This document shows positions 1-7,302 of a stretch of 7,614 nt of DNA, one piece after another. This DNA is from Flavobacterium sp. (GTDB lineage Bacteria > Bacteroidota > Bacteroidia > Flavobacteriales > Flavobacteriaceae): positions 1 through 7,614 of the forward strand of contig JADMKR010000028.1 in NCBI GenBank assembly GCA_015478765.1. Reading direction: 5' to 3'. The position numbers and the translations under genes were made by a program. The notes under the pieces were generated by a model that made no database searches, was not told where the DNA came from, and saw nothing but the letters and a program-made list of their open reading frames with translations. Every line of letters begins with the position of its first letter. Positions within the stretch are counted from its first letter, which is position 1.

Positions 1-810
1 TTTTGCAAAATCCGATCCTCCCACCAGCTCACACACATCTACGGTTTGATTTGCATAAGTTACCGTAGTAGTAAAGCTATAAGTAAGTGACTGGGTTCCG
101 AAGTTTTCGGTAATCTTGCTGCCTATAATATTGTTTTTAGGATCGATGATCTGGACATAATACAGTTTGTCACCGCCTTTTGCCACTTTGTTTTCAGCAA
201 TAGTGAAGCAAACTTTAAGTTTATCGGCGCGACGGGCACGTTCGGTAACAACTTGTTTTCCGGAGTTTCGTTCGATGATCGCCTGCGTGCGTAAATTCAT
301 TACAGTCAATGCCGATGCCTTTTCAACTGTTTTCGCAAGATTTTCATTCTGAACAACCAAGGTGTCGTTGAAAGTACGTTGCTCACCCAAAGCGACCACC
401 ATACTGTCCCGCGCTATGGTAAGTCCTTCATTCTCTTTCTTCAATACAGCTATTTCCTGCATCAAGCCTTTCATCTTATTCTCAAGTACGCGAACCTGGT
501 CACGGTATTTGCGGAGTGATGCGACATCGCCTTTCGACTTATCCAGGTCGGCCATTAATTGAACTACTTTTTCGCGTTCAGCAATCAACTCTTCCGACAT
601 GGAAGTGTTTTCGGCCAATGCCGTATCGTATGTCGCTTTCAATGCTTCAAGGTCTTTCATCACATCGTCCTTTTCTTTGACGAGCACGGTTTGAGTCGAT
701 TTTGCATCGCTGCTCATTTTGTACATGTAAGCAAGGCTGCCGGCAAGCAGGATTGCCAGGATAATGATGATTGCTTTTAGTTTAGAATTGCTATTCTGGT
801 TTTCCATCAT
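1..810 (-). CDS. Membrane-anchored coiled-coil protein, partial (C-terminus outside window)
   Basis: The reading frame is open from the start codon at 810 to the window edge, giving 270 residues with no stop. Two ATGs lie in tandem (810 and 807); I use the first, but either is possible. The protein has a short polar N-terminus, one hydrophobic segment at about residues 12-30 (rich in Ile, Leu and Ala), then a long Glu/Lys/Leu-rich heptad-like region at about 40-165 that should be a coiled coil. From about residue 195 the character changes to beta-rich sequence (for example LKVCFTIAENKV and LYYVQIIDPKNN), suggesting a small globular domain continuing past the edge. With one N-terminal helix and no signal cleavage motif, it is probably anchored in the inner membrane with the coiled coil in the periplasm. 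Flavobacterial relatives are, as I recall, sometimes labelled 'chromosome partitioning protein ParA'; no Walker A motif is visible here, so that name would be wrong. Function unknown. Confidence 0.88.
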   Translation of the reverse strand, partial: MMENQNSNSKLKAIIIILAILLAGSLAYMYKMSSDAKSTQTVLVKEKDDVMKDLEALKATYDTALAENTSMSEELIAEREKVVQLMADLDKSKGDVASLRKYRDQVRVLENKMKGLMQEIAVLKKENEGLTIARDSMVVALGEQRTFNDTLVVQNENLAKTVEKASALTVMNLRTQAIIERNSGKQVVTERARRADKLKVCFTIAENKVAKGGDKLYYVQIIDPKNNIIGSKITENFGTQSLTYSFTTTVTYANQTVDVCELVGGSDFAK

Positions 811-816
811 GGTAGG

Positions 817-838
817 TTTGTTAATTGATTTTAACAAA
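817..838. repeat. Perfect 8-bp inverted repeat over the leftward promoter
   Basis: TTTGTTAA at 817-824 and its exact reverse complement TTAACAAA at 831-838 are separated by 6 bp. Read leftwards, the first arm covers the TTTG of the -7 box and the second arm lies just before the start codon at 810, so the predicted transcription start falls in the spacer. This placement fits an operator for a dimeric repressor, or a weak 5' leader hairpin. The region is AT-rich, so chance is a real alternative. Confidence 0.5.
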
Positions 839-864
839 TTTATATTTTTATTTAATCAGAACAA
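835..864 (-). promoter_or_regulatory. Bacteroidetes-type promoter for the coiled-coil gene
   Basis: On the minus strand a TTG (862-864) is followed after 19 bp by TAAATTTG (835-842), an exact match to the Bacteroidetes -33/-7 pattern TTG-N(17-23)-TAnnTTTG. The expected transcription start is near 828-830, giving a leader of about 20 nt before the ATG at 810. Of the promoters in the window this has the best match to consensus. Confidence 0.75.
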
Positions 865-894
865 TCTTCTTAACGAAAGTTTATATTATTATAC

Positions 895-902
895 TATTTT
901 TG
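895..902 (+). promoter_or_regulatory. -7 promoter element for the ureohydrolase gene
   Basis: TATTTTTG matches TAnnTTTG exactly and lies 16 bp before the ATG at 919. No clear TTG occurs at the expected distance upstream, so the -33 element is weak or absent. The implied leader is only about 10 nt. Together with the minus-strand promoter at 835-864 this makes the 811-918 gap a divergent promoter region. Confidence 0.55.
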
Positions 903-918
903 GGCCTAAACCCTGTTT

Positions 919-1956
919 ATGGAGAAGTTGGTTCCTTTCACAAGTGGCGATTTAGCCAAAGCTACAAATCATCGAAGCGGTGAAATCAAGTTTGGCGAGA
1001 AAATTCAGATCGTTCCCAAAGATGCCGATATCGCTGAGTTCCTGCAGATTTGTACCGCAAAATACGTGTTATTTGGCATCCCTGAAGACATTGGCGTTCG
1101 TGCCAACTTCGGCAGGCCGGGTACCGCATCGGCATGGGCAAGTTGTATACCCAGCATCGCTAATATTCAGCATAATCGATTCTGTAAAGGGGGACAACTG
1201 CTTATCCTGGGGCATTTGGATGTCGAAATGGAAATGCAACAGGTTCAAGAGCTGGACTTCCACAATATCGACGATCGTTTCCGATTAAGCCAACTCGTCG
1301 AATCAATCGACAAAGAAGTTTCCCATATTATCTTCCATATAGTAAAAGCCGGAAAAATTCCGATTGTCATTGGCGGCGGACATAACAATGCGTACGGCAA
1401 TATCAAGGGCACCGCGCTGGCTAAAGGCAAGGCCATTAATGCCATAAATATCGATGCACACTCAGATTTTCGAATTTTGGAAGGGCGCCACAGCGGCAAT
1501 GGTTTCTCCTACGCCTACGAAGAAGGTTTCTTAAAAAAATATTTCGTCTTCGGGCTGCATGAAAACTATACATCCAAAAACGTACTCGACATAATCAAGA
1601 AGATGGACGGCCGGGTACGATTCAACACCTACGATGAAATTGCAATCAGAGGCGATAAAAATTTCGCAAGCGAACTCAGCGCAGCCGTAAAATTTGTCGG
1701 TACAGACAGTTTCGGGATTGAAATAGATCTCGATTCTATTCCAAACATTGCCAGCAGTGCGATGACCATCAGTGGTTTTAGCGTGGAGCAGGTCAGGCAG
1801 TTCGTGAATTTTTTCGGCAAACATGAAAACGCATCGTATTTACATATATGTGAGGGCGCACCCGATTTGGATTCGGATAAGAAAGGACATCTCATTGGCA
1901 AGCTGATTGGGTATCTTGTAACTGACTTCCTGAAGGCAAATTCTTCACTCGCGTAA
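919..1956 (+). CDS. Arginase/ureohydrolase-family enzyme, probable formimidoylglutamase (HutG-like)
   Basis: This 345-residue protein belongs to the binuclear-manganese ureohydrolase fold (arginase, agmatinase, formimidoylglutamase). All six expected metal ligands are visible: His155 in GGGHNN, Asp179/His181/Asp183 in DAHSD, and Asp270/Asp272 in IDLDSIPN. Glu312 in CEGAPD matches the family's conserved C-terminal glutamate. The third motif reads IDLDSIPN rather than the arginase form with DGLDP, and the following loop (SSAMTISGFS) lacks the usual proline-glycine pattern. This resembles formimidoylglutamase-type members more than arginases. If so, it would hydrolyse N-formimidoyl-L-glutamate to L-glutamate and formamide, the last step of one histidine-degradation route, in the cytoplasm. 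No other hut gene is adjacent, so the substrate is inferred. The ATG at 919 is the first in frame after a stop at 907 and follows a -7 box. It is somewhat longer than typical 300-320-residue relatives, mainly at the N-terminus. Confidence 0.85.
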   Translation: MEKLVPFTSGDLAKATNHRSGEIKFGEKIQIVPKDADIAEFLQICTAKYVLFGIPEDIGVRANFGRPGTASAWASCIPSIANIQHNRFCKGGQLLILGHLDVEMEMQQVQELDFHNIDDRFRLSQLVESIDKEVSHIIFHIVKAGKIPIVIGGGHNNAYGNIKGTALAKGKAINAINIDAHSDFRILEGRHSGNGFSYAYEEGFLKKYFVFGLHENYTSKNVLDIIKKMDGRVRFNTYDEIAIRGDKNFASELSAAVKFVGTDSFGIEIDLDSIPNIASSAMTISGFSVEQVRQFVNFFGKHENASYLHICEGAPDLDSDKKGHLIGKLIGYLVTDFLKANSSLA

Positions 1957-2001
1957 CCAGGACTGATGTCGCGCGTAATTATTCGCTAAATAAATATAAA
2001 C

Positions 2002-2009
2002 TATCTTTG
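2002..2009 (+). promoter_or_regulatory. -7 promoter element for the DEAD-box helicase gene
   Basis: TATCTTTG matches TAnnTTTG exactly. No convincing TTG lies 17-23 bp upstream. The expected transcription start is near 2014-2016, about 36 nt before the preferred ATG at 2052. The element overlaps the in-frame TTG at 2007, which argues against using that codon as the start. Confidence 0.55.
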
Positions 2010-2051
2010 CCGCGTTTGCTATCGACGATGATAGCACAGAAAAGATTTTTT

Positions 2052-3299
2052 ATGTTATTTGAAGATTTATCACTTTCCAAAAGTATACAGCGAGCCGTTT
2101 TTGAGGAAGGCTACACCGAACCAACACCCATTCAGCAACAGGCAATTCCGGTGATTCTGGAAGGTCGCGACTTGATAGGTTGCGCACAGACAGGTACGGG
2201 AAAAACCGGTGCATTTGCTATTCCTATCATTCATCAGTTACACCGAATGGTCGGGTCATCCAAAAAAGCGAAACAGATCCGCACGCTGGTGATTACTCCA
2301 ACGCGTGAACTGGCGGTTCAAATAGGACAAAGTTTTGATACGTATGGCAAATACACAAACCTGACCCAATTAACAATTTTTGGAGGCGTTTCACAAATTC
2401 CGCAAGTGGATGTTTTGCGTAAAGGCGTAGATATTTTAATAGCGACTCCCGGACGTTTGCTCGATTTGCATAAGCAAGGGTATATCGACCTAGATCACCT
2501 TCATAATCTTGTCCTTGACGAAGCCGATCAAATGTTGGATATGGGATTCGTAAACGACGTAAAAAAGATCGTAAAGCTTACGCCCAATAATCGGCAGACA
2601 TTATTATTTTCAGCAACCATGCCAATTGCCATCAGAGAATTGGCCGAAATGTTCCTCAAAGATCCCGCAACCGTTACGGTTTCGCCTGTATCGTCGACGG
2701 CCGAAAATGTGGAACAGCGCGTTTATTTCGTCGAAAAAAGCGAAAAACGAAACTTGTTATATCACCTAATCCGCAATGAAAAACTGAGCGACGTATTGGT
2801 TTTCTCACGCACGAAACACGGTGCCGACAATGTTGTAAAAGCGCTGCGTAAAAAAGGTGTAGCCGCCGAAGCCATTCATGGCGATAAATCACAGAGTGCC
2901 CGGCAACGCGTTCTGGACGCTTTCAAAGCGAAGGAAGTTGGCGTTTTAGTCGCAACCGATATTGCTGCCCGTGGTATCGACATCGATCAGTTGCCGTACG
3001 TCATCAATTTCGATCTGCCAAACATTCCCGAAACCTATGTTCATAGAATTGGACGAACCGGACGAGCCGGTAACGGCGGAATAGCAATTTCATTTTGCAG
3101 TAAGGACGAGCTGCCTTATTGGAAAGACATCAAGAAATTGATTAAGGTAGGTGTTGAGGAAATTGAAGATCATCCTTATCCGTGGCAGGGCGGCGTTGAA
3201 CCCGAGGTGCAACCGGTGAACAATTCCAATCGAAGTGGTGGCGCTCATAAAAGCCGGAAATCGGCTGGAAGCAAACAAAATAAAAAGCGCTGGTATTAA
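2052..3299 (+). CDS. DEAD-box ATP-dependent RNA helicase, RhlE-like
   Basis: The protein has 415 residues and a complete superfamily 2 helicase core. In order: Q motif (GYTEPTPIQ, Gln28), Walker A AQTGTGKT at 45-52, PTRELA at 83-88, the GG motif near 111, TPGR at 132-135, DEAD at 156-159, SAT at 187-189, motif IV around VLVFSRTKHG (248-257), motif V ATDIAARGID at 301-310, and motif VI HRIGRTGR at 331-338. The core is followed by a short basic tail from about 390 (Ser/Lys/Arg-rich, ending KKRWY), likely to help RNA binding. Such proteins unwind short RNA duplexes in ribosome assembly, mRNA decay or cold adaptation; which one applies here cannot be told. An in-frame TTG at 2007 and ATG at 2028 would extend the protein, but the first lies in the promoter. 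The ATG at 2052 gives the usual family N-terminus (MLFEDL) and follows an A-rich leader. The last four codons form an arm of the shared terminator. Confidence 0.95.
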   Translation: MLFEDLSLSKSIQRAVFEEGYTEPTPIQQQAIPVILEGRDLIGCAQTGTGKTGAFAIPIIHQLHRMVGSSKKAKQIRTLVITPTRELAVQIGQSFDTYGKYTNLTQLTIFGGVSQIPQVDVLRKGVDILIATPGRLLDLHKQGYIDLDHLHNLVLDEADQMLDMGFVNDVKKIVKLTPNNRQTLLFSATMPIAIRELAEMFLKDPATVTVSPVSSTAENVEQRVYFVEKSEKRNLLYHLIRNEKLSDVLVFSRTKHGADNVVKALRKKGVAAEAIHGDKSQSARQRVLDAFKAKEVGVLVATDIAARGIDIDQLPYVINFDLPNIPETYVHRIGRTGRAGNGGIAISFCSKDELPYWKDIKKLIKVGVEEIEDHPYPWQGGVEPEVQPVNNSNRSGGAHKSRKSAGSKQNKKRWY

Positions 3300-3313
3300 T
3301 CAGCGCTTTTTTT
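3282..3313. terminator. Bidirectional intrinsic terminator shared by convergent genes
   Basis: AAAAAGCGCTG (3282-3292) pairs perfectly with CAGCGCTTTTT (3301-3311), an 11-bp stem with an 8-nt loop, GTATTAAT. A T-run follows in both directions (3307-3313 rightwards, 3286-3282 leftwards), so it can end transcription from the helicase gene and the kinase gene. The loop contains both stop codons: TAA at 3297-3299 for the helicase and its minus-strand counterpart at 3296-3298 for the kinase. The stem arms encode the helicase ending KKRW and the kinase ending KKSAD. Confidence 0.88.
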
Positions 3314-5488
3314 AAGGATTTGGCCGTTCAGCACCTGAAAAAGTTTGATGGGTTCGAATGGCTTGATGATTATATCATTCATACCGGCAGAAATGGCTTC
3401 TTCGGTTACTTCCTCTTTGTCAAAGGCAGTTAATGCCACAACTGGTGTGGTGATGCCAAGTTCACGAATTCTTCTCGTTGTCTCAAAACCGTTTATAACC
3501 GGCATGTTGATATCCATCAGGATTACATCAAAAGTTTGCTTCTCCAATAATTGAATTGCTGCGAGTCCGTCATCGACTACCGAACATTTATAGTTGTTCT
3601 TTTCCAGAATTTTCTTGGTGACGATTTGATTGATCTTATTGTCCTCAACCACAAGGATATCAAATATCTGACTGGAGGTGAGATCCACTTCGATGTCGTT
3701 GATTATTTGTTCGGCTTTGGCAGGATTGTGTTCAAATGCGATTATAAATGAAAATGTGGTACCGACACCTGCCGCACTTTCGAGTTGTATTTCACTTCCG
3801 AACAATTGGATAAGCCTGCTTACGATTGCCAACCCCAGTCCGGTGCCCTGATAATCATCTTCTTTTCGCTCGATCTGTACAAATTTGTCGAATACCTTCG
3901 CCTGATCTTCAGGTGCTATCCCGATTCCGGTATCGCTAATCTTAAATAAGATATAATATTGCAAACCTACAGTATCGACTAATTCAGCCGATATTTTCAC
4001 TTCGCCCGCGTGGGTAAACTTCAGCGCATTACTGATCAGGTTCATGAAAATCTGGCTCAGCCGCAGTTTGTCACCAATCATGAATTCGGGGATATCAGTG
4101 TCGATTTCGGTTATAATGACATTCTTGTTTCTGTTGGCTATAAACTGGAGCGAATTTTTAACCGTGTTTATCTCATCGGTGACATTAAAGATTAAGTTCT
4201 CCAACACCAGCCGGTTTTCTTCGATTTTATTGATTTGTAAAATATCGTTTACAAGCGACAGCAGATATTTAGCAGAGAATTTCAGCGATGTCAAATGCGG
4301 ACTGTCGGCCAGTTCAGGATGTTCGTCCAAAATCATATTGGTGATGCCCACTACACCGTAAAGCGGCGTTCGCAATTCATGGCTGATTGTCGATACAAAT
4401 TGAGTCTTTAATTGCGAGGCTTCTTCTGCCCTTTCCTTAGCCAGGATCAGCTGTTCGTTTGCCAGCGATAAATCGGCTAAACTTTTCTTACGGAAATTAT
4501 GGCTCTTAGTTGTAATGTAAAGAAGCAACGCCATTACCAGGGCGACGACTATGAACAGGATAACGATGATATAAGATTTCTGCAAACTTAATGCCTGCAC
4601 TTCTTTCTCGGTTTCCAGGGTATCGAGCGCGCGCTTATATTCGTCGAGCTCAAAATTTACGCCTTCGACCTGTGCCTTTTTCAGTATGTCGACATCGTAA
4701 ATGCTGTCCTTTAATCTGTCGTAAGTCTCAAAATATTTGAATCCGGCTTTATGTTGTCCGGTTTTGTTCAGAAATCGCGCGTATTCCTGATAAACATACA
4801 TAAGATCCAACGGTTGATTATTTTCCTTTGCAAGGAGGATCGCGGTTTCGAAATAATCGGTGGCGGAGTTCATATTATTGAGATCGCCCTGATACATACC
4901 GTTGAGCATATTCAGGTAGACCCTATTTTCCGGATCGCCATATTCTTCAAAATGTTCATTGATGAACTCCAGGTGCGGTGCACCTTTCTCATACTGTTGA
5001 ATCTCAAAAAAGGCCAATGTTAAGTTCAAATGCGTGAAAACCAGTCGTGAAGTATCGGCAATTTTGTTTGCATAATGCAGCGACTTTTTATAATAGTTGA
5101 TCCCTGCGCTGTACTCTTTCTTCTCAAAAAACAACATATTACCCAAATTATTATTGAGTATACCTACCAGTGTATCATTATCGGCGCGCTCAGCATACTG
5201 CAGGGCTTTTCTGTAATTATCAACTGCTTTGTCCTGTTCGGATAGTTCGTCGTAATTACCGGCAATGGTATTATAAGCAGTGGATATCTGTATATCCGAT
5301 TTTGCATCGATTGCACGTTTTAATGCTTCACGCGCGAACAAAAGCGACTCTTTAAATTTTAGTTCGGTAAGATATTTTTCAGCCCTGTCGTTGAGTTCCT
5401 GGATCGACAGTTGCGAAGCTGATTCCTGACCGGAAACGAGTAGGGAAACGCCAAGTAGTAGGTATAACTTTAGTAGTTTTTGAAACAT
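3296..5488 (-). CDS. Hybrid sensor histidine kinase with TPR sensor region and C-terminal receiver domain
   Basis: The 730-residue protein reads as a complete membrane signalling protein. It has an N-terminal signal peptide (about 1-20, Lys then Leu-rich, ending near VSGQE), a TPR-like helical repeat region at about 30-260, and a short coiled coil at 270-303. A transmembrane helix (about 304-326) and a linker coiled coil (335-360) follow. The HisKA domain has SHELRTP with phosphoacceptor His370. The HATPase domain shows the N box (Asn483, Asn487), DTGIGI at 519-524 and GTGLGL at 548-553. The receiver domain (about 609-725) has acidic Glu615/Asp616, phosphoacceptor Asp659, Thr687 and Lys709. 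All catalytic residues are present, so it should autophosphorylate and pass phosphate to its own receiver. The TPR part should lie in the periplasm; its signal is unknown. No DNA-binding output domain, HPt domain or response regulator gene is next to it. The ATG at 5488 follows an in-frame stop at 5498-5500 and a -7 box. Its stop overlaps the convergent helicase gene by 4 bp. Confidence 0.94.
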   Translation of the reverse strand: MFQKLLKLYLLLGVSLLVSGQESASQLSIQELNDRAEKYLTELKFKESLLFAREALKRAIDAKSDIQISTAYNTIAGNYDELSEQDKAVDNYRKALQYAERADNDTLVGILNNNLGNMLFFEKKEYSAGINYYKKSLHYANKIADTSRLVFTHLNLTLAFFEIQQYEKGAPHLEFINEHFEEYGDPENRVYLNMLNGMYQGDLNNMNSATDYFETAILLAKENNQPLDLMYVYQEYARFLNKTGQHKAGFKYFETYDRLKDSIYDVDILKKAQVEGVNFELDEYKRALDTLETEKEVQALSLQKSYIIVILFIVVALVMALLLYITTKSHNFRKKSLADLSLANEQLILAKERAEEASQLKTQFVSTISHELRTPLYGVVGITNMILDEHPELADSPHLTSLKFSAKYLLSLVNDILQINKIEENRLVLENLIFNVTDEINTVKNSLQFIANRNKNVIITEIDTDIPEFMIGDKLRLSQIFMNLISNALKFTHAGEVKISAELVDTVGLQYYILFKISDTGIGIAPEDQAKVFDKFVQIERKEDDYQGTGLGLAIVSRLIQLFGSEIQLESAAGVGTTFSFIIAFEHNPAKAEQIINDIEVDLTSSQIFDILVVEDNKINQIVTKKILEKNNYKCSVVDDGLAAIQLLEKQTFDVILMDINMPVINGFETTRRIRELGITTPVVALTAFDKEEVTEEAISAGMNDIIIKPFEPIKLFQVLNGQILKKSAD

Positions 5489-5508
5489 TAATGCGTATTA
5501 TAATTCGC

Positions 5509-5516
5509 CAAATATA
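5509..5516 (-). promoter_or_regulatory. -7 promoter element for the histidine kinase gene
   Basis: On the minus strand TATATTTG matches TAnnTTTG exactly, 20 bp before the ATG at 5488, predicting a leader of about 14 nt. No exact TTG is present at the -33 distance. That stretch runs through AT-rich sequence into the terminator of the upstream ettA operon. Confidence 0.55.
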
Positions 5517-5534
5517 CGTTTTTTTATTAAAGCT

Positions 5535-5559
5535 AAAATCCCGGCATATAGCCGGGATT
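5535..5559 (-). terminator. Intrinsic terminator downstream of ettA
   Basis: AATCCCGGC (5537-5545) and GCCGGGATT (5551-5559) form a perfect 9-bp stem with a 5-nt loop. Read leftwards, the stem runs into a short T-run (TTTT at 5538-5535) and then AT-rich sequence. It begins 31 bp past the ettA stop at 5590. The short T-run makes it less strong than the terminator at 3282-3313. It separates the ettA operon from the co-oriented kinase gene. Confidence 0.7.
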
Positions 5560-5589
5560 AACTGGTGAAAATAAGTTCGGGAGCAACGA

Positions 5590-7284
5590 TTAGCCGCGAA
5601 TTAATTTTCTGTATTTAAGTCTTTTAGGTGTTAGATCACCGCCTAATCGCTTCTTTTTATTTTCTTCATATTCAGAGAAGCTGCCTTCAAAGAAGTAAAC
5701 TTCTGAATTGCCTTCGAACGCTAAAATGTGGGTGCAAATCCGATCCAGGAACCATCTGTCGTGGGAAATTACCACGGCGCATCCGGCAAAATTCTCCAAT
5801 CCTTCTTCGAGTGCGCGCAGGGTATTGATATCCAAGTCATTGGTTGGTTCATCCAGCAGTAAAACGTTTCCTTCTTCCTTTAGCGTCATCGCCAGGTGTA
5901 ACCGGTTTCGTTCTCCGCCCGAAAGCATCGCCACTTTTTTATTCTGATCACTTCCGCCAAAATTAAACCGGCTAAGATAAGCGCGCGAGTTTACCTGACG
6001 TCCACCCATCATGATCAGCTCCTGGCCATCGCAGAAATTCTCCCAAATTGTCTTATCGGGATTGATATTCGAATGTGCCTGATCAACGTAGGCGATTTTT
6101 ACGGTGTCACCAATGGTGAACGAGCCTGCATCGGGAGATTCTTCGCCCATTATCATTCTGAATATGGTCGATTTTCCGGCACCGTTCGGACCGATGATTC
6201 CAACAATACCAGCCTGTGGCAGCGTAAAATTCAGATTGTCGTATAGAAGTTTGTCACCATAGGCTTTCACAACGTTATTTGCTTCGATCACATTGGTTCC
6301 TAAACGCGGACCGTTCGGGATATAGATTTCGAGTTTTTCATCGAGTTGTTTCTGATCTTCATTCAGAAGTTTATCGTAGTTCTGCAAACGCGCTTTCTGC
6401 TTGGTCTGGCGTCCTTTGGCTCCCTGACGAACCCAGTCTAATTCGCGCTCAAGGGTTTTTCGGCGTTTCGAGGCTGTCTTTTCCTCCTGCTCCATGCGTT
6501 TCGACTTTTGTTCAAGCCAAGACGAATAGTTTCCTTTCCAAGGAATTCCTTCCCCACGATCAAGTTCGAGTATCCAACCGGCAACATTATCAAGAAAATA
6601 CCGGTCGTGCGTGACGGCAATAACGGTTCCGGCATATTGCGCCAGGTGCTGCTCCAGCCAAAGGACACTTTCGGCATCGAGGTGGTTGGTTGGCTCATCA
6701 AGCAGCAAAACATCGGGCTGCTGCAATAATAATCGGCATAATGCCACCCGGCGGCGTTCACCTCCCGACAATATTTTGATGGGCGTATCAGGCTCGGGCG
6801 TACGCAACGCATCCATGGCGATTTCGAGTTTAGTATCGATTTCCCATGCATTCAATGCGTCAATTTTGTCCTGCAAATCGGCCTGGCGATCCATCAACTG
6901 CTGCATTTTGTCGGCATTTTCGTAAACCTCCGGCAAACCGAACATATCATTTATCTTATTGAACTCGTCAAGAACTGCCATCGTTTCGGCCACACCTTCA
7001 CGAACAATTTCGATCACCGTTTTCGATTCGTCCAATAACGGCTCTTGCTCCAGGTAACCAACAGTATATCCAGGGGCAAAAACAACATCTCCCTGGTAGT
7101 TTTTGTCTACTCCCGCAATAATTTTCAACAGTGAGGATTTTCCCGAACCGTTCAATCCCAGAATACCGATTTTTGCACCGTAAAAAAAGCTGAGATAAAT
7201 GTCCTTTAAAACCTGTTTATTACTGCTTGAGTAAGTCTTACTAAGTTTGGACATTGAGAATATTACCTTCTTATCATCTGACAT
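5590..7284 (-). CDS. ettA: Energy-dependent translational throttle protein EttA (ABC-F ATPase)
   Basis: This 564-residue soluble protein has two ABC ATPase domains in one chain and no membrane segments, the ABC-F layout. Domain 1 has Walker A GLNGSGKS at 43-50, signature LSGGE at 172-176 and Walker B LLLDEPTNHLD at 193-203 with catalytic Glu197. Domain 2 has Walker A GPNGAGKS at 365-372, LSGGE at 454-458 and LLLDEPTNDLD at 475-485 with Glu479. An insertion at about 95-140 in domain 1 is the 'arm', and the basic helical linker at about 250-320 is the P-site-tRNA-interaction motif. Length is close to E. coli EttA (555 residues), and no long C-terminal extension of the Uup type or antibiotic-resistance features are seen. 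EttA binds the ribosomal E site and controls entry into elongation according to the ATP/ADP ratio. The ATG at 7284 is the only sensible start. The gene lies 18 bp after a small membrane-protein gene in the same frame, so the two are probably co-transcribed from the promoter near 7512-7542. Confidence 0.96.
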   Translation of the reverse strand: MSDDKKVIFSMSKLSKTYSSSNKQVLKDIYLSFFYGAKIGILGLNGSGKSSLLKIIAGVDKNYQGDVVFAPGYTVGYLEQEPLLDESKTVIEIVREGVAETMAVLDEFNKINDMFGLPEVYENADKMQQLMDRQADLQDKIDALNAWEIDTKLEIAMDALRTPEPDTPIKILSGGERRRVALCRLLLQQPDVLLLDEPTNHLDAESVLWLEQHLAQYAGTVIAVTHDRYFLDNVAGWILELDRGEGIPWKGNYSSWLEQKSKRMEQEEKTASKRRKTLERELDWVRQGAKGRQTKQKARLQNYDKLLNEDQKQLDEKLEIYIPNGPRLGTNVIEANNVVKAYGDKLLYDNLNFTLPQAGIVGIIGPNGAGKSTIFRMIMGEESPDAGSFTIGDTVKIAYVDQAHSNINPDKTIWENFCDGQELIMMGGRQVNSRAYLSRFNFGGSDQNKKVAMLSGGERNRLHLAMTLKEEGNVLLLDEPTNDLDINTLRALEEGLENFAGCAVVISHDRWFLDRICTHILAFEGNSEVYFFEGSFSEYEENKKKRLGGDLTPKRLKYRKLIRG

Positions 7285-7302
7285 AATACGTAAATTATTT
7301 GT

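Noticed and set aside
167..955. Four plus-strand open frames of 61-73 codons across the left end.
   Set aside because: Those up to 780 are antisense to the coiled-coil gene; the one at 764-955 crosses the divergent promoter gap and runs into the ureohydrolase start in another frame.
1957..2001. Possible terminator after the ureohydrolase gene (CGCG and GCG/CGC complementary bits).
   Set aside because: Only 3-4 bp stems can be drawn and no T-run follows; read-through into the helicase gene cannot be excluded.
5837..6715. Two similar stretches (near 5837-5872 and 6683-6715) that look like a direct repeat within ettA.
   Set aside because: They encode the two Walker B motifs (LLLDEPTN) of the paired ABC domains; the likeness comes from domain homology, not a DNA repeat.
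6438..6851. A 137-codon minus-strand open frame within ettA and a 111-codon plus-strand frame at 6279-6614.
   Set aside because: Both lie entirely inside the strongly supported ettA gene and their translations show no recognisable domain or coherent composition.
5590..7284. ABC-F protein considered as an antibiotic-resistance ribosome-protection factor.
   Set aside because: The domain 1 arm, linker sequence and length match EttA, and the context is not a resistance locus.
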